DNA of 64,000 nt from Piper betle (Eukaryota > Streptophyta > Magnoliopsida > Piperales > Piperaceae). Positions within the stretch are counted from its first letter, which is position 1. The number at the start of each line of letters is the position of its first letter. Under the pieces are notes generated by a model. The model was not told where the DNA came from, ran no database searches, and worked only from the letters and a program-made list of their open reading frames with translations. A program made the translations under genes and the position numbers. Positions 1-13,560 of the stretch are shown piece after piece. The DNA is taken from positions 62,001 to 126,000 of the forward strand of contig JAURVB010013561.1 of the NCBI GenBank assembly GCA_033002965.1. The letters are read 5' to 3'.

Positions 1-1
1 T

Positions 2-490
2 AAGGGAAACATGAGATTCAAGATGCGTGAGAAACACAGTCCATGATATATCAGTCCATTTGATGTGATTGAGCACATTGGATCAGTGGCTTATAGGCTA
101 GCATTGCCGTCTCATCTATCAATTGTGCACGATGTCTTTCATGTGTCATTGCTAAAGGCATACCATCCGGACAATTCTCATATTGTCAGTTTCAGGATAG
201 AGCTGCAACCATACATGACATATCTAGAAGATACAGTCAAAATTGTGAATCGTCAAGTGATAATTCTCCAAACAAAATGAATTCCACTAGTATGAGTGAA
301 ATGGACTCAACGAGGAGTTAAAGATCCACCTGGGAACGTGAATATGAGATGAAGAAGTGATACTAAAAGACATTTGAGCAACCAGCTTCACAACCAGGTA
401 CTCTAGTTGAGACTTATCTCTTTCAGATTATGGATGAGTTTGAAACTTCCTTGGGTAAAATTTCAAGGACGAAATTTTTCTAAGGAGGGA
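2..490 (+). pseudogene. 3' end of Ty3/gypsy pol (integrase C-terminus), degenerate
   Basis: Seen: one frame reads through a region typical of the end of chromovirus integrases, including SPFDVIEHIGSVAYRLALP, a VFHVSLL stretch, and further down a decayed version of the NKEIPLVKVKW segment that precedes the chromodomain-like tail. There is an in-frame TGA near position 44, where the family usually has arginine, and further stops near 279 and 294. The last codons run into a purine-rich tract at about 482-490, just before the 3' LTR. The rest of the element lies upstream of the window. Known: this region binds DNA and helps target integration. Inference: a dead autonomous-type element, probably Tekay/Del clade. 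The clade call is less certain than the gypsy call. Confidence 0.8.
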
Positions 491-3052
491 TGGTTCTAGA
501 ACCTTTGACTCAAGTCAGAGTTTAACATTAGCAAACCAGTCGATTCAAGTTGAGTCAGTTTTATGACCCGCGTGGTGATCCGAGGTCAGCTATGCATCAT
601 GAGCAATTAAGGTCAAGTGTAGCCAAGTATGATAACATCAAAAATAATGAGAAATGAGTTATTAGGGTATATGATAGTATGCAGTTATTTTTTTAATGTA
701 TTTGATTAGAGAATTATTTTTAGGCCGAATAACATATTATGATCCTTTATATAGTAGTATGGGCTATAGAACATGACATTTTTATTTTATGGTGTGTATA
801 ATATTTTATGAGATTTTCCTATATTTTTCTAGATTTTTTTTAATTTATTCAGATTTAGTTATTATTTGTGACTCGAGTCAGAGTCGAGTCAACTTTTATT
901 TAAGAGATTGCCCCCGAGACCTTCAACCCGACCCTTTCTCCCTCCCTCACCCTGTCACCGCCCCTCCTTACCATGGACATCCCCTCCGACCGCCACACTG
1001 CCATTGATCGACGTCGTCGAGCTCTGCTAGAATGTCACCGAGTTGTCCACAGCCTTCCTGACTGCCACTCGGCCTCCACGATCCCTTGACGTCATGCGTC
1101 CAAGAGCCGTTTCAATGCTGGTATCGCCCCTTCGCCTGAAAATTGGATTGACTGAAATTTTTCTAAAATCGCAGAATTTTTGCCAAATTCATCCTACAAA
1201 ACCTGATCATACTTCAGTCGCCATCAGGTGCTGAATTTGAGTCTTGAACCGTAAAACAAATTCTAGTTGTTGCCGATTGCTGACGACATGAGGTATAATT
1301 AACTCTAATCTAACTACTAAAAAGTGATAATTATTAGCACAACATGCTAGGATTTGAGTGATTGATGTGATAAATATTTTTATTGTAAATAAAAATTAAT
1401 TTACATGATTTGAATTGTATTAAAATAAATGCTAAAGAACTAATTAAGTAAATTAATCATGAATTGTTAATCAAATGCAGCATAGATTAGAGGATCTTGA
1501 TATAGATTGATGTGTTCTTTGATGTGAGTGTGATATAGGATGTGTGAATGCATCATAATGAGCGTTAGCTTTTAGTTTTGATGTGTAGGTTCGGAGTAGG
1601 AACTCACTGCCTAGGCCCATGGACACGATTAGAGCTTCAATCAGGTATGTTTAAGACTCGCTTCTGGTTTGACTCCTTTATTCTATTGTGAATTATTTTT
1701 AACATGCAAGTAGACGTGTAGAGTGGTAAATTTATTATATCCCACTTCACACAGGTTATTTAGTCGCACGAATTTCTGGATTAATAACCCTCGAGGATGA
1801 GATCCCTCGAGTTTATTTTTAAAAACTCATGTCTAGATTATGATGCCTTTGGGCCTACTATATTACAATTCCTACCTAGGCCTATATATATGTAGTTTTC
1901 TCTAGTTTTCCAGTGAGATGAGAGACAAGGAAAAACCGACAAGTGCGCTACACGAACAGACGCATGCCAGTCAAAGTAGGCTCTAGATTTATATGTGGGC
2001 CATTCCATTCCTAATGGATCCTAACAACTTCATCTGTGAGTTCCTCAAACCCAGTGAAGTGTGGAGGATTACAGGTATTACAATGCAACGTATGCCTAGA
2101 CCTATGGTTTCAAAGGGTACGAAAGGTACATGCCTAGAGTACTCGACCTATATGCTTAGGGCCAAGAGTGATATAGAGGATATAGAGGACTGAAGGAAAA
2201 GAAAATTTATTTTCCCGTGCAAAGGATCATTTTAAAGTTGTCGAGGCATGAGATGAGATAGAATGGGACGCCGTTGAGCCGAAACTGACGGTTTCTAATT
2301 AGTGCCCTTATGAGAGATTATATACAGAAGTATATGAACAATTTTACTTAATAGGAGAGTCAACTCTCTTGTGCCAAGTTGTTTATTAGTTATTTCTGGA
2401 CTAGTAATACTTTTTACTTATGTTTTAATAGTATCTATATAGGTGAGAATCTTGAGGACTAAGCACTGTCAAGATTGCGAAGAAATGGCAATGCAACTTG
2501 TATACATGTAACTACTGAGGCTGGATGAGAACGTGATATGTTGAATTGTTGTGAATGGTGGTAAATGAATGCTTTGATGTCTCATTCCATGAAATGATTT
2601 GTGTGTGTGGTGCTATTATAATTTGAATGGAATAGGATAAGCTAATGGGGTCGAGATCTAATTCAAAATAGAGAAAATTGATGATAGTAAAATGTTGAGA
2701 GAAAAACATCAAATTTTCGATATGTTTTCCATTGTTATTGTTCCATATATATATTGTTTGTTATTGACAAGGTGGTCCTTATTGCACTTTTAGGGGAGAC
2801 TCCATCCATTTTATTTTAAAAATAGTTTTTTTAACCTTTCACGTGTTTGTTCTGTTTTGAACATGATTGGATATCATAGCATGTATTTAGAACCATAATA
2901 GTGTCTAAACATCTCATCCATGTATTGAATGCTTGCATTACTATCTTGAGATGTTGAGGTTAGATTCAGGTCAGCTTAACTAAATCAAAAGATTACCGAA
3001 CGGAGAGATCATCGGTAGTATTTCCGGTTTGGAACCAAAATGGGGTGTTACA
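491..3052 (+). mobile_element. 3' LTR of gypsy element (family LTR-A)
   Basis: The LTR begins TGG just after the purine-rich tract AAGGAGGGA and ends GGGGTGTTACA, about 2.56 kb. It is homologous along its length to the LTR at 59355-61802. Shared landmarks include AATTATTTTTAGGCCGAAT (here near 711, also near 63540), a 'GGAGTAGGAACTCACT'-like block (near 1595 and 60280), and 'CTGGATTAATAACCCTCGAG' (near 1777). A GAGTC-rich module followed by a C-rich leader lies at about 868-1000. Short reading frames inside (for example 789-1007 and 1993-2193) are not genes. The target-site duplication cannot be checked because the 5' LTR is outside the window. Confidence 0.8.
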
Positions 3053-3183
3053 CACATAGTATTAATAAAAAATGCATACATTATAAGAAAAAAACTATCT
3101 TTTTTGTCTGCAGCCAATTAAGGTTAAAGCTTTCACTCATAAACATGCTTGTTTGAGGCTAATCTGTGATGACAACATACAAT

Positions 3184-3187
3184 TATA

Positions 3188-3234
<47 letters not shown>
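3184..3234. repeat. (AT)n microsatellite
   Basis: About 50 bp of nearly pure AT dinucleotide, interrupted once by a G near the left end. Confidence 0.95.
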
Positions 3235-3239
<5 letters not shown>

Positions 3240-6200
3240 ATACGTTTTTTAAATCATAAGAAAGATCAATTCATTACACGGCAATTTCACAATATTAATT
3301 GACGGCAATAGTGACAATTTTATAGTGATATCAAATCTCAATATTAATAAACAAAGATCACTCAAAAGTTAGCTGTTCTGAAACCAATCAAAATAAAATA
3401 AGAATAAAAATTAAATTATTATAAAACTATTTTTCATTTAATTAAAATTTATCTATAAAATTTAAGTTTATATCTCTAATAAAGGCTCGACTAGTTATAT
3501 AATAAAATTAAAAAACTTCCCGGGTAGCAGTTTCTGCAATAAGAAAGCAGACTAAAAACATGCCTCATGTCTCCCCCTTGGGCAATTTTAATGGGGGAAA
3601 GAATCACAGCCTTTTAAGTTCACATTTGGTGAGCTTCACCCCTAAAGTTGCATCAATATCACGTGCACCCACCATTTATTCTTCCTTTGTTTACAAAAAA
3701 TTGGAGAACTTGATCAGGGCATGCCTGGTTTTGTCTTGCTCGTGTTCCTGCATGCCCCAAAATCTCATCATCATATGCAGTTTTTTTAGTTTCTCTTGGT
3801 AACGTGGCCGGTGTATGATTATTTCATTTCATTGCCTACACATCCACAACTGTTAGACGCACTGTTTAGCAACGAACACTCCACATTTTATATGCCCAAG
3901 TTGGTAGGATGATATTTCAATCTTTTCAGGTCTTCCCTTTCCTCTCATGAGTGATTATTCCCTAGACAGTTGTATTTTGTTTATATACATAGTCTTTCAA
4001 ATCCCTTCTGATCTCATTTTTGTAGAGCTTAGTCACTTTCTTGTCCCACCGACTTGAAAGCAGATAGATACAAGGTGGGATTGATTTCACACATAGTTAA
4101 TGCCTAAGCATTCCTGTGGTCACAAACCCTTCTATTCATTTATTCAACAATACGACCGAAGGTATCAGTTTTGACGCCAAAAATCTATCGGAGCCTCCCA
4201 TTGTTTTGCATAATATATACCATAATTTTATACATCGTATCGTATCGGCCATAATTATGCAATTTTTATTCGTACTTGACTTTTAATTTAAAATTTTTCT
4301 TAAACCCATTTTGTTGTTGAAACTTGCAATATTTTAACGGTATTAAATTAAAGATCAATCATAAAAAATTTTCAATGTCTAATAAAATATTTTATTTATA
4401 ATTTTAAACAGTTGTAGAACCTAATTTGACTCGTTTGTACCAAACATACCTTCGATATGATAAACTGGATAGTATTTTAAATATTGATATGGACCAAATG
4501 TCCAAATGTTCACTATTTATGATTACCACAAGTCTAAGCATTTCTCAATGAATCCCACCAATCATTTATTGTGCAAAACATGGGGTGGCAATCCTGTAGT
4601 GAGCCCAAGTTTAATCTGATTTAGAATCAAGCTCGATCTTTTTCATGTTGAAGACATTAAATTACACTAAATTCAAATCCGGTGGACAAAGAAAAATAAA
4701 ATATTTAGTCAGAATGTGGCTAACTCATTTTTGGCTCTTATATCAAATACTGCCACTTTATTAGGTTACTTTTTGCAAATTTTTTTGATGTAAACATTGA
4801 ATGCACATAATTATTTTAACCAAGTATGATGTGCTAGCACAACTGAATCGAATTGGAGATATTTCCGGCTAGACTAGCGAGCCAGCCAAGCCAAGCTCAA
4901 ACTTGAAAGGGGTAAAGTCGGAGCCAAGCAAGCACGGGCAAGCTCAACTCAAAGAATTATTTCCAATTTAACCAAAAAATAAAAATACATACATGTACTT
5001 TTTTTCTATTTGTCCCCACGTTGTATATGATTGGCCCAAAAAATGTCATGTAGATTAGGTGGCTAATTCAATGGCTTAGTCAAATTCAATATGAGAAACA
5101 ATCGGGAAAGTTCTGTGATGCACATAGCATTACTCTACTAGTAATAGTAATTTTTGCCTACCCGGCAAATGTAACAATTTTAAAAAGCATTGGCGATAGT
5201 TTGAGCATTCAATTGTGACCAAATTCAATTGTAGGATGTCTTAAATATCTAATTATAATTTGTTAATTTATTGGACAATGTACATCATATTATTATTTGT
5301 TTTTTCATAGATCCCCTAACTTTATTAGGCAACCTAATTTAGATACCAAGGACTAAGGAGATGCAGAATCCAGATGGTGATCAGACAAACTGTACGATGA
5401 AAAAATGAAAAGGAACTGACACATGTCTCCCTTCCCTGCAAGGGAACTAAAGTATAATCGTCAAACTAAGGCAGCAACTTATAATAGAAAGCATCTGATC
5501 TGATCATCTCGAACCGGAAAGAGCATCTTCTCTAACTTTTTACATATATAGGCTACAAAGGTTGCCATTCGTTATAATTAGATTTATTTACATTGAAATT
5601 ACGAATTGGGTTTTTTTGTGATGTTTAAGAACTAAATTACCCCGGGCCCGTAGATCTTGACAAAATAATAATAATATTAATAGTGGGTCATCATCAATGT
5701 TGCTTGCAATGGCCAGTGGCACACTGATGTTTCCCCAACCAAATTTGGTCATGTAATGTTGCTCTAGCCAAAACGGTATCAGAGTATTTTCTGATAAATA
5801 TAAAAGATGCTTAAAATAAAAAAGAACAAAGACATTTATAATTGGGGTAAGTCGTATAAGAATTTAGTTGGGTGCTTTTATTTAACTAAATTTGATTTAA
5901 GTAGCATTGTCTTCCCCAATAAAAGGTCCCCAACGTAGCATTTATTATTGCCAATATTTTTATTTTTCATTTAAATAAAGTTTTCAAAGATGAAATAATT
6001 TTATTTTAAATTATCACAAAAGTTCTAATCATAATTATAAATATAATAAACCCCAATATAATAAATGAGTAACTGTGAGGGCCCGATACGTAAAGAGCTC
6101 CTCCTTCCCTCGTTATCTGAGAAAAACACATTTACATTTCTATGCTTGTTGACTAGCTTCTCACTTCCTTTCACGGCCCGCCATTAATGGATAGGCTACC

Positions 6201-6781
6201 TATATAGCATCTTGGCCACTCTGGTAAACAAAGGTTTGTGGCAGTGTATCAGGCGAAAGGATGAAGTTTTTACGGGGGAAGGGAGAGCACAAAGGTGAAA
6301 GGTGGGAAGGCATCTTTGAGTGGGGATCAGTCGGAGTTGATGAGGTGAGAGGATAAAAGAGGAGACGCATAGATTTGGGTAGCAGAATGCACGCCTTGGT
6401 GCACTGCCAACGTGCATAGAAAGTGTCCCCTCATGTCTCCCCTGCCCCTTGACCTTTTACCCCTCACATTGCACTACCTCTCACCTTATAATTGTATTGT
6501 TCAAACTTTTATATTATTTTAATTTCCATCCGACATTTTAATCAGAAAATTTTTCAAAATATATTGAAAACTCTGTATTTCAAATGGCATTTAATTATGG
6601 ATAGATGACAAAAGAACAATTTCATATTGAATAAAATATTTTATTTATAATTTTAATATCCGATAACTCAATTTAACCTAAATAAATCAAATATAGCCTA
6701 TACTTGCTATAAGTCTCGTGTGGTGACTAATAACTATTTTAAACTTTAATTTAACCACATTGATTGTGCTCAATTAATGTC

Positions 6782-6826
6782 TTCTCTCTCTCTCTCTCTC
6801 TATATGTATATATATATATATATATT
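6782..6826. repeat. Compound (TC)n-(AT)n microsatellite
   Basis: About ten CT dinucleotides are followed directly by TATATG and a run of about nine AT units. Confidence 0.95.
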
Positions 6827-7383
6827 AAAAATTACATTTGCCTTGCAAACAACTAAAATTAAAAACAAAAACAATTCACTTAAGAAGCTTAGAATTACCT
6901 TAGCAGCCAAGGCACATGTCCATTAATAAACTTAAGGATTGGTTAATAAATTATCTTTTACAGGTAGTTAAAATAAAAAAGGCAAAAATAATTGGTGCAG
7001 CCAATTGGAACAAGCCAAAAATCTTCCCATCGTGACCTTGTTGAAATGGCCTCTCCTCCTAGCTTAGCAATTCTATTATGTTCGAAAATAGGAAAAAAAT
7101 GAAAAAAACTTTAAAATGGGAAGATAATGTAGTATTCTTAATGCAGTAGTGCAAGCAATTGCGTAAAAGTAAAGCTTTATAGCAAGCTTAAATTATTTCT
7201 TCAAAATAATTAGACAAATATTCAAGAAATTACAAGCATATCATAATTCATAATTAGCTAGAGACTTCCTCGATTTTTATTAGACCTGGGATTATTAAAA
7301 TTGACTTTATTGGGAGTGGGATTATTAAAATGGTGTCTAAAAAACGTGCCCGGATATCATATATTTTAAACATCTATCATTGA

Positions 7384-7423
7384 TCTATATATACATATAT
7401 ATACACACACTGATATATATACA

Positions 7424-7465
<42 letters not shown>
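7384..7465. repeat. (AT)n microsatellite with AC interruptions
   Basis: A mixed AT/AC tract that becomes a pure AT run at about 7427-7465. Confidence 0.9.
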
Positions 7466-7468
<3 letters not shown>

Positions 7469-9193
7469 ATGACATTTAGTTTTCAGTGAGTGCATTACTT
7501 AATATATTGTATTTAGTTAGGTGGTATTCTTCATTTTTAAATGGAACAATCCTTAGCATTGTACATGAGACATTTCCATCATATGAAATTAGCTGCTGGC
7601 CATTGGTGAAAAAAGACAGATAAAGGGGAGCAGCTGTTAGGTAGGATTGGAGAAGACTTCATTCTATCACCTAAGATGCCAAACCTTTGTGATGATCTTT
7701 GAGATCTTATCATAACCCATGATTTTTTTCCAAATATCTAATGAGCTTCTAATATTGAGGCCTCTAAGTTTTTTGAAGGGAGTCCTCCAAATACCATGCA
7801 TAGAGGAAGAATCTAATCTCACCTACCAAGTTTTTAATTTTGGGAATATTCTGATCTAATTATAAATCAGATGATAAGATAAGAGATGCCACTTCCTCAC
7901 AATGAAGTGCAAAAGAGGCTGGTCATGAGTAATTAATTTTATTTCTGTGGCTAACAGCAAACTTGATCAAACTAATTAATTATTATAGCAATTTAATCTA
8001 GGGGCAATTCGATAAGTTTAAGTTCTTTATTCCAAAAGTGGTTCACCAAATTCAAAATCTATTCATATTGCTCAAATACTAAATCTCATTTCCGTAAGTG
8101 TTATATATGCGATTAATTTGGAGATATTACAATTTATCTATTTTAAAAAAATTTATTATCGAAAGCTTTTTCCTTGGCCCATATCCATCCCAATCTAACT
8201 CACCATCCAGTGGTCTTAAATCAATTTTAATATTATTTGTAACAGCTTAGTATAAATATAAATTAAAGAGTCTGGGTTATTTTTTTTAAATAGTTAAGCG
8301 TACTTGAAGATCTATACACTTATCTTTATTACTGCACTAAATCTTACTTATATGTGTTTAATGTGGACTAATTTTGGAGATATAGATTGGCCCAAAATAA
8401 GGTTGGATTAGAAAATAACCAAGGAAATTTCATGCACATATTGGGGCATCTAAAAGTGATTTAAACATGTGGAGATGACGAATATAGCATAGTTGAAAGC
8501 AACCAACTTTCTTTCTTCGGAGAAAGTTTCCCTCCTGATTTGATTTGCTGGTGGAGTACATCACCTTTTAGCTGTCACAGAGTGAATTGGATTTGTTTAA
8601 GTGCTTGAACCTGATAATAAAAACCAATGTACAGAGAAGGAATTATTAATATATACGTGGGGATGAAATGGGAATCTGCTTGGGAGGGGCCTACCATCAA
8701 TATAAAGTTGCCAGCCACCTTATCTTGAGCAAATATTGTTATCTCGTCGTTTGATTATATTATATGTTATAATAATGTTTGGGTACTTCGTTGTCCGGTA
8801 GCTCAATCTTTGTTGAAATCATATGGCTGCTTTTATCAAGATTCTTGTTGTTCATTATGTGATATCTTTCACGTCCACACATTAATAATAAATAAATGTG
8901 TTAATTAGTTTTAAAAAAGATAGTGTGCTAATCATAAAAATTAGAATTGATAAAATAATAGTTTATTTTTTATTGTTATCCATTATAAAGAAACGGTGAG
9001 TTTGTAATTATATCTCCTTTCTATATGTGAGCACTTTTGAACATGCTGATAAATATGTTGTCCACAATAATTACAATTAATAAACTTTAAAAAATGATTT
9101 TTAGAGTCTCTATTAAATTATTCCCAAATATTATTTTCTAAAAACAAAGTCTTCAGTGAATCACGGGTATAGGATTTTCTGGAACTAGTAGTT

Positions 9194-9250
9194 ATGATTA
9201 TTATTATTATGATGATGAAAATAATAATAATAATAATTATTGTTATTATT
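9194..9250. repeat. (ATT)n/(AAT)n imperfect trinucleotide tract
   Basis: ATT repeats on the left and AAT repeats on the right of a short GATGATG spacer, so the tract is weakly self-complementary. Confidence 0.85.
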
Positions 9251-11067
9251 TACTGAAAGTATTAAACATGTCAGACTAGACATAGCTATATCTATATCTA
9301 AACTTGTATTTAATCCGAATTTAAATGTTACATCTATTTTATTTAGTATACGTACCTATATCCAAATTGAGTCTATCAAACCCGAACCCAATTCAATTCT
9401 ACAAAAATATATTATAAGTTTTAATTTAGAATATGGGAAAACATAATTAAAATTATTATATTAATATTATAAAATATTACATATTTAGATCATGTATCGT
9501 TTGGATCAACCCAAACTTCTAATATAGATATTTTTTTAATATATTATATATTTCTAAAGTTGCTTCTGATCTAAAATTGTTTGGATTAGATATAAGGAAA
9601 AAATTAAGGTGTGCTACACCTCATATAGCTTGTGTGAGCTATATGCCTAATTTGAAAATATTTTTAGTGAATCTTGTAAAATAATATTTATATATATTAA
9701 AAGTAGAATAGATAAGTATGAAGTAGATAAAATTTTACCTTTTTTGAGGCATCATTATATCCTAGTTTTAAATTTTTACAACATATGCTAGTTAATAGAT
9801 ATTTAGAAATTAATTTTTCATACAATTAATTTAATAATTAAGGTGAAAGTATTAGAAGCATTAAATTAAGTTGAAAATTTTTAATTATCCTTATTATTTA
9901 TTTTTAGTTTATTTACCCATATATATATATAATACTCTAGATATAAATAGATTGAATACCGATTTGTAGATTTTGGCTATCCGAACCTTGACCCGACGCC
10001 TAGGACATCATATTGCGCATCTATACATTTCAAAGAGCTAAAGATGCAACGCGAGGCGGCGCGTTGTGCTCTAGCATAACATGACTCACATTGGGCGTTT
10101 TTGGAAAAGACAGTTCTTCAATTCATCTTTACTGACAGGTTATCCAATCTTTATTAATAAATTGATATAAACTAAATTGCCCTGCACATTTGACGTTCCC
10201 GATGGGTTCCAAATACTTCATACTCTTGAACCCAACACAACCATTTAGACACTACAATCTTGCACTGCAAAGTTGAATCCTGCTCCAGTGGCGCCAAAAC
10301 GACTGCCAAACGTCATGGCTGTGTAACCCGACACCTACATTTATCAAGCATAAGCGGCCATAGCATAATAATCTCGTTTTAATTGCTGCCCATCATGCCT
10401 TCACCATTTGAAGTGGGCTCATCTAATTCTAAAAACTATTTTACGGCCCAAAATACTGACTTTGAAGAGCCCAAACAGTAAACACATCCCCCTAATTAAC
10501 CAAACACTTTAGGTCTATTAAAAATGACTATAGTTTGAACTTATTATATATTTATTTGTCTGATGGGACAAATTTTGGGTTTACCAACAATTGAAATTAA
10601 CCGAAGGCCACTTTTATGTGAAAAAGCAAAAACACTTACGCCTTCATAAATATATAATACTTTAGTATACTTGGATATAAATATAGATACTTAAAGATAA
10701 AGATAAGGAAAATTAATTGAATTTGTATATAAAAAGAAAATATAATTTTGAAAACATAAATGAAGATACTTAGCAGCCACAAATAATTTCATGTGACGTG
10801 GTAATGATAATTACTACAAAGTACAAACGCACCCATTAAGAATGATTATAGAAAGGTTGTGTCAATAAAACACAACAATATTTTATAATACATACAGAAA
10901 TGCAAACAGACCCATTGGTTTCAAACATAACATGTACTTTTCTATTTATCTTTAACTGAGCTAACAGTCTTCGTATATGCGGACGTTAAAACTTTTTTAC
11001 CCTTTATACAATATTATATATATTTATATATATATAGGGCAAAAGAAATGTGTGCTGCACCCCACCC

Positions 11068-11100
11068 GTTGAAAAAAAATGCCAGCAGTTTTTTTTCAAC
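11068..11100. repeat. Perfect 12-bp inverted repeat (hairpin)
   Basis: Arms GTTGAAAAAAAA and TTTTTTTTCAAC enclose a 9-nt loop TGCCAGCAG. It lies just outside the inverted LTR-A fragments and is flanked by AT-rich DNA. It could be the relic of a small transposon end. No function can be assigned. Confidence 0.8.
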
Positions 11101-11149
11101 CGTTCGATTGAATCAACGGCTAGAAATTAAATCCCCCCACCACCCCGCC

Positions 11150-11960
11150 CCCTGCCCCCGCCCTATTGCCTGCCGAGCCGATCACCCCTCCCGCTGTTTT
11201 GCCGCGCCACCTTGGGTCACCCGGGGTCGCTTGGCACGTACTGTTCAGGCTTGGGGAAGAGTCGGGAAGGGAGGGGCGGGGAGCTAGGGATGGTCGCCCG
11301 GCAGTGAGGATGATTGCCAGTGACGGCCGAGCAACATCCAATGCAATACGAGAATAGGTAGCGTCTTTCTCATCCTTGAGGAGCACCTCAATTTGGATGG
11401 AGGTTGACGACGACGAGGGAGGGTCAACGACAAGACAGTGGCATCGAGGTGACTGGCCGTGCTGAGGCCGGTAGCGCTCCACAAAACAGAGTAGGGAGGG
11501 GGTGGCGAACAAGGTAAGGGAAAGAGAAAGGAGAAAGGAAAGGAAAGGTGATGTCGGCGCTAGCCGGCAGTGGTGGCGCAACAAAAACAGAGTCATCAGT
11601 CTGTGGGGGAGAAAACATGGTTGGTGAAGAAAAATAAAATAATGGCACTTTATAATAAAAATTTGGCTTAGTCCCGACTTGAGTTAATATTATGAACTAC
11701 ATCCCAAAAAGATTAAAAATAGTAAAATACCATAAAATAAAATAATCCTGTTCTAACTCGGATAAACATACTCCAAACCTAATAACTCACCCAAAACTAA
11801 TAAATAACCCGTCCTAACGCAGGAAACACCCTAAAACTAATCCTGTGATCCACTATATATATATATATACATATATAATATAACCTAGCATACTCTCATA
11901 TATTCTAATACCTCTTTTTTTTGTATTCATGATGTTATCATCATATACGTGGGTATACAT
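11150..11960 (-). mobile_element. LTR-A-like fragment, minus strand (left arm of inverted pair)
   Basis: Read on the minus strand this matches the middle of LTR-A. It runs from a TATGATGATAACATC block (11925-11955), through TTGGGTGAGTTATTAGG (near 11790), to a GACTCAAGTCGGGACT module (near 11675), then a C-rich leader extending to about 11150. It is the mirror image of the fragment starting at about 11970. No LTR ends or target-site duplication are visible. A 158-codon frame at 11120-11596 lies in the C-rich leader and is not considered a gene. Confidence 0.7.
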
Positions 11961-11969
11961 GATGTCATG

Positions 11970-12580
11970 AATGCAGTAGAAAAAAATGAATTATCAGAAT
12001 ATGTAAGAGTATGCCAGTAGATCGTAGAATTAATTTAAGGCTGTTTACCGCATTAGGACACACTATTTATTAGTTTTGGGTGGGTTATTAGGTTTAGAGC
12101 ATGTTATTCGAGTTAAAACTCGATTATTTTATTTTATGATATTTTACTGTATTTTTTTAATATTTTTCGGGATATATTTCGTAATATTGACTCAAGTCGG
12201 GACTGAGCCAAATTTTTATTACAAAACTACCATGAACTTCTCCCCTATTTCTTCCCCTACCGACCGATAGCTCCCCCTCCCCCACACCCCCCCCCCCTCC
12301 TTCTTTTGCCACGCCACCCCACTGTTGGTGACCTCGCCACCAGCCGCTCATTGCCAGTCAATGACACCACTAGCCAATGCGTGTCACCGCCTCGCCACCG
12401 CCTCCCTTCCTTCCCCCTCTCCTTACCGTTTTCCTTCCCGGCCACCCACTGTCGTCCACCTTACACTCATCGTCGCCGGCCACCAACCCCAGCAACGACC
12501 TCCGGCGACCATCCCTAGCCTCTTCCCAACTCATCTGCAGCACCACCAAGATGGTTGTGTTGTAGCATAGGCTCCCCGCC

Positions 12581-12585
<5 letters not shown>
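11970..12585 (+). mobile_element. LTR-A-like fragment, plus strand (right arm of inverted pair)
   Basis: It begins near a GAATTATCAGAATATGTAAG block, continues with TTGGGTGGGTTATTAGG (near 12077) and GACTCAAGTCGGGACTGAGC (12189-12208), then a C-rich leader, and stops at an AT microsatellite. The core 12045-12240 matches the reverse complement of about 11640-11840 closely. Both arms belong to the same LTR family as 491-3052 and 59355-61802. Confidence 0.7.

Positions 12586-12622
<37 letters not shown>
12583..12622. repeat. (AT)n microsatellite
   Basis: About 20 AT units at the right edge of the LTR-A fragment. Confidence 0.95.
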
Positions 12623-12624
<2 letters not shown>

Positions 12625-13223
12625 GTTTGCGCAAAATTATGACATGTGTCTAGCCTTTTGCACAAACTCAAAAAATAAAAATGGGGTCGTTGCCTCACTC
12701 GTTGAAGGGTTATGCAATGCAAATTCTAGTGTTCGGGGTTACACCAAGGCTCACTTGTCACTAAAATATATCATAATTAAATTAACTACTTAGTACAATA
12801 TTTACACAAAGAAATGACACAAGTTCAACTTTTCATTAATAAATATTGTGGACAAAAGTTTAAGAAGAAACTCACAATTACAAAAATCCTTCCTTCACTC
12901 TATTCAATATGGGGTTTTAAGCATTAAATTTGTCACTTGACAAATAATTTCAATTTGGTAAGTATAATTACTTAAAAGAGCATTTATCACATGTGATGCA
13001 CGTTGTGTGTACCAACTAAGTATAAATACTTTCTTTAGTAAACTAGACTTGACCAATGTTTAAGTAAACACAAAGAGCTGTTTGATCAACTCTAGCTACT
13101 CAAGTTAAGTCGACTAACTAACCGAGTCAGCCTTTAATCAGCAATTCAACTCAACAAGGTGAATCAAGTCTATAACTTGACTGGGCCATATGAACGGGCC
13201 AACTGAACTTAGTCGGGCAAGGA
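12623..13223. other. Gene-less spacer
   Basis: No gene, repeat array or element boundary recognised. Confidence 0.5.
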
Positions 13224-13560
13224 CATAGACTCAACTAGACTAACAAGTGGGTTGAATCGAGTCAGGTGAGTGCATGGACTCAACCAGACCAGGTAAGTGA
13301 AGAGATTTAATCGAGTTGGATGAGCACATGGACTCCACCAAACTAGGATAGCAAGTGGGTTAAACCAAGTTGGGTGAGTGCATAGACTTAAGCAGATTGG
13401 GCTAAAAAGGGGGCTCGACTGAGCCGGGTGTGTGCATGGACTCAACGAGGCTAAAACTAGACTAGGCTAGCAAGGGGGCTGGACCGAGCCGAGAGAACAC
13501 ATGGACTCAACTAAACTAGAATCAGACTAGGCTAGCCTCTTGACTTAACTAGCCTAAAAA
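13224..13560. repeat. 54-bp minisatellite, about 6 copies
   Basis: The word CATGGACTCAA (or a near variant) recurs at 13224, 13273, 13327, 13381, 13435 and 13500, giving spacings of 49, 54, 54, 54 and 65 bp. The units also share an 'AGCAAGTGGGTT' or 'AGCAAGGGGGCT' word. A minus-strand 78-codon frame across the array merely reflects the period (54 = 3 x 18). Confidence 0.8.

Larger units (their letters stand above)
3053..10980. other. Gene-less AT-rich intergenic DNA
   Basis: I see no coding region, RNA gene or complete transposon here. Reading frames are short and lack recognisable motifs. The stretch holds several microsatellites, listed separately. A block at about 4850-4950 rich in GAGCCAAGCC-like words resembles subterminal sequence of plant hAT elements, but it has no matching inverted end. 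Unannotated regulatory DNA or very old repeats cannot be excluded. Confidence 0.6.

Noticed and set aside
4850..4960. Possible hAT terminus (GAGCCAAGCC-rich)
   Set aside because: No opposing inverted end and no duplication found.
6196..6417. 73-codon minus-strand frame
   Set aside because: No motif, no neighbouring exon-like blocks, and short enough to occur by chance.
11120..11596. 158-codon minus-strand reading frame
   Set aside because: Lies in the C-rich leader of an LTR-A fragment, overlaps several equally long frames on both strands, and has no domain. It is a composition artefact.
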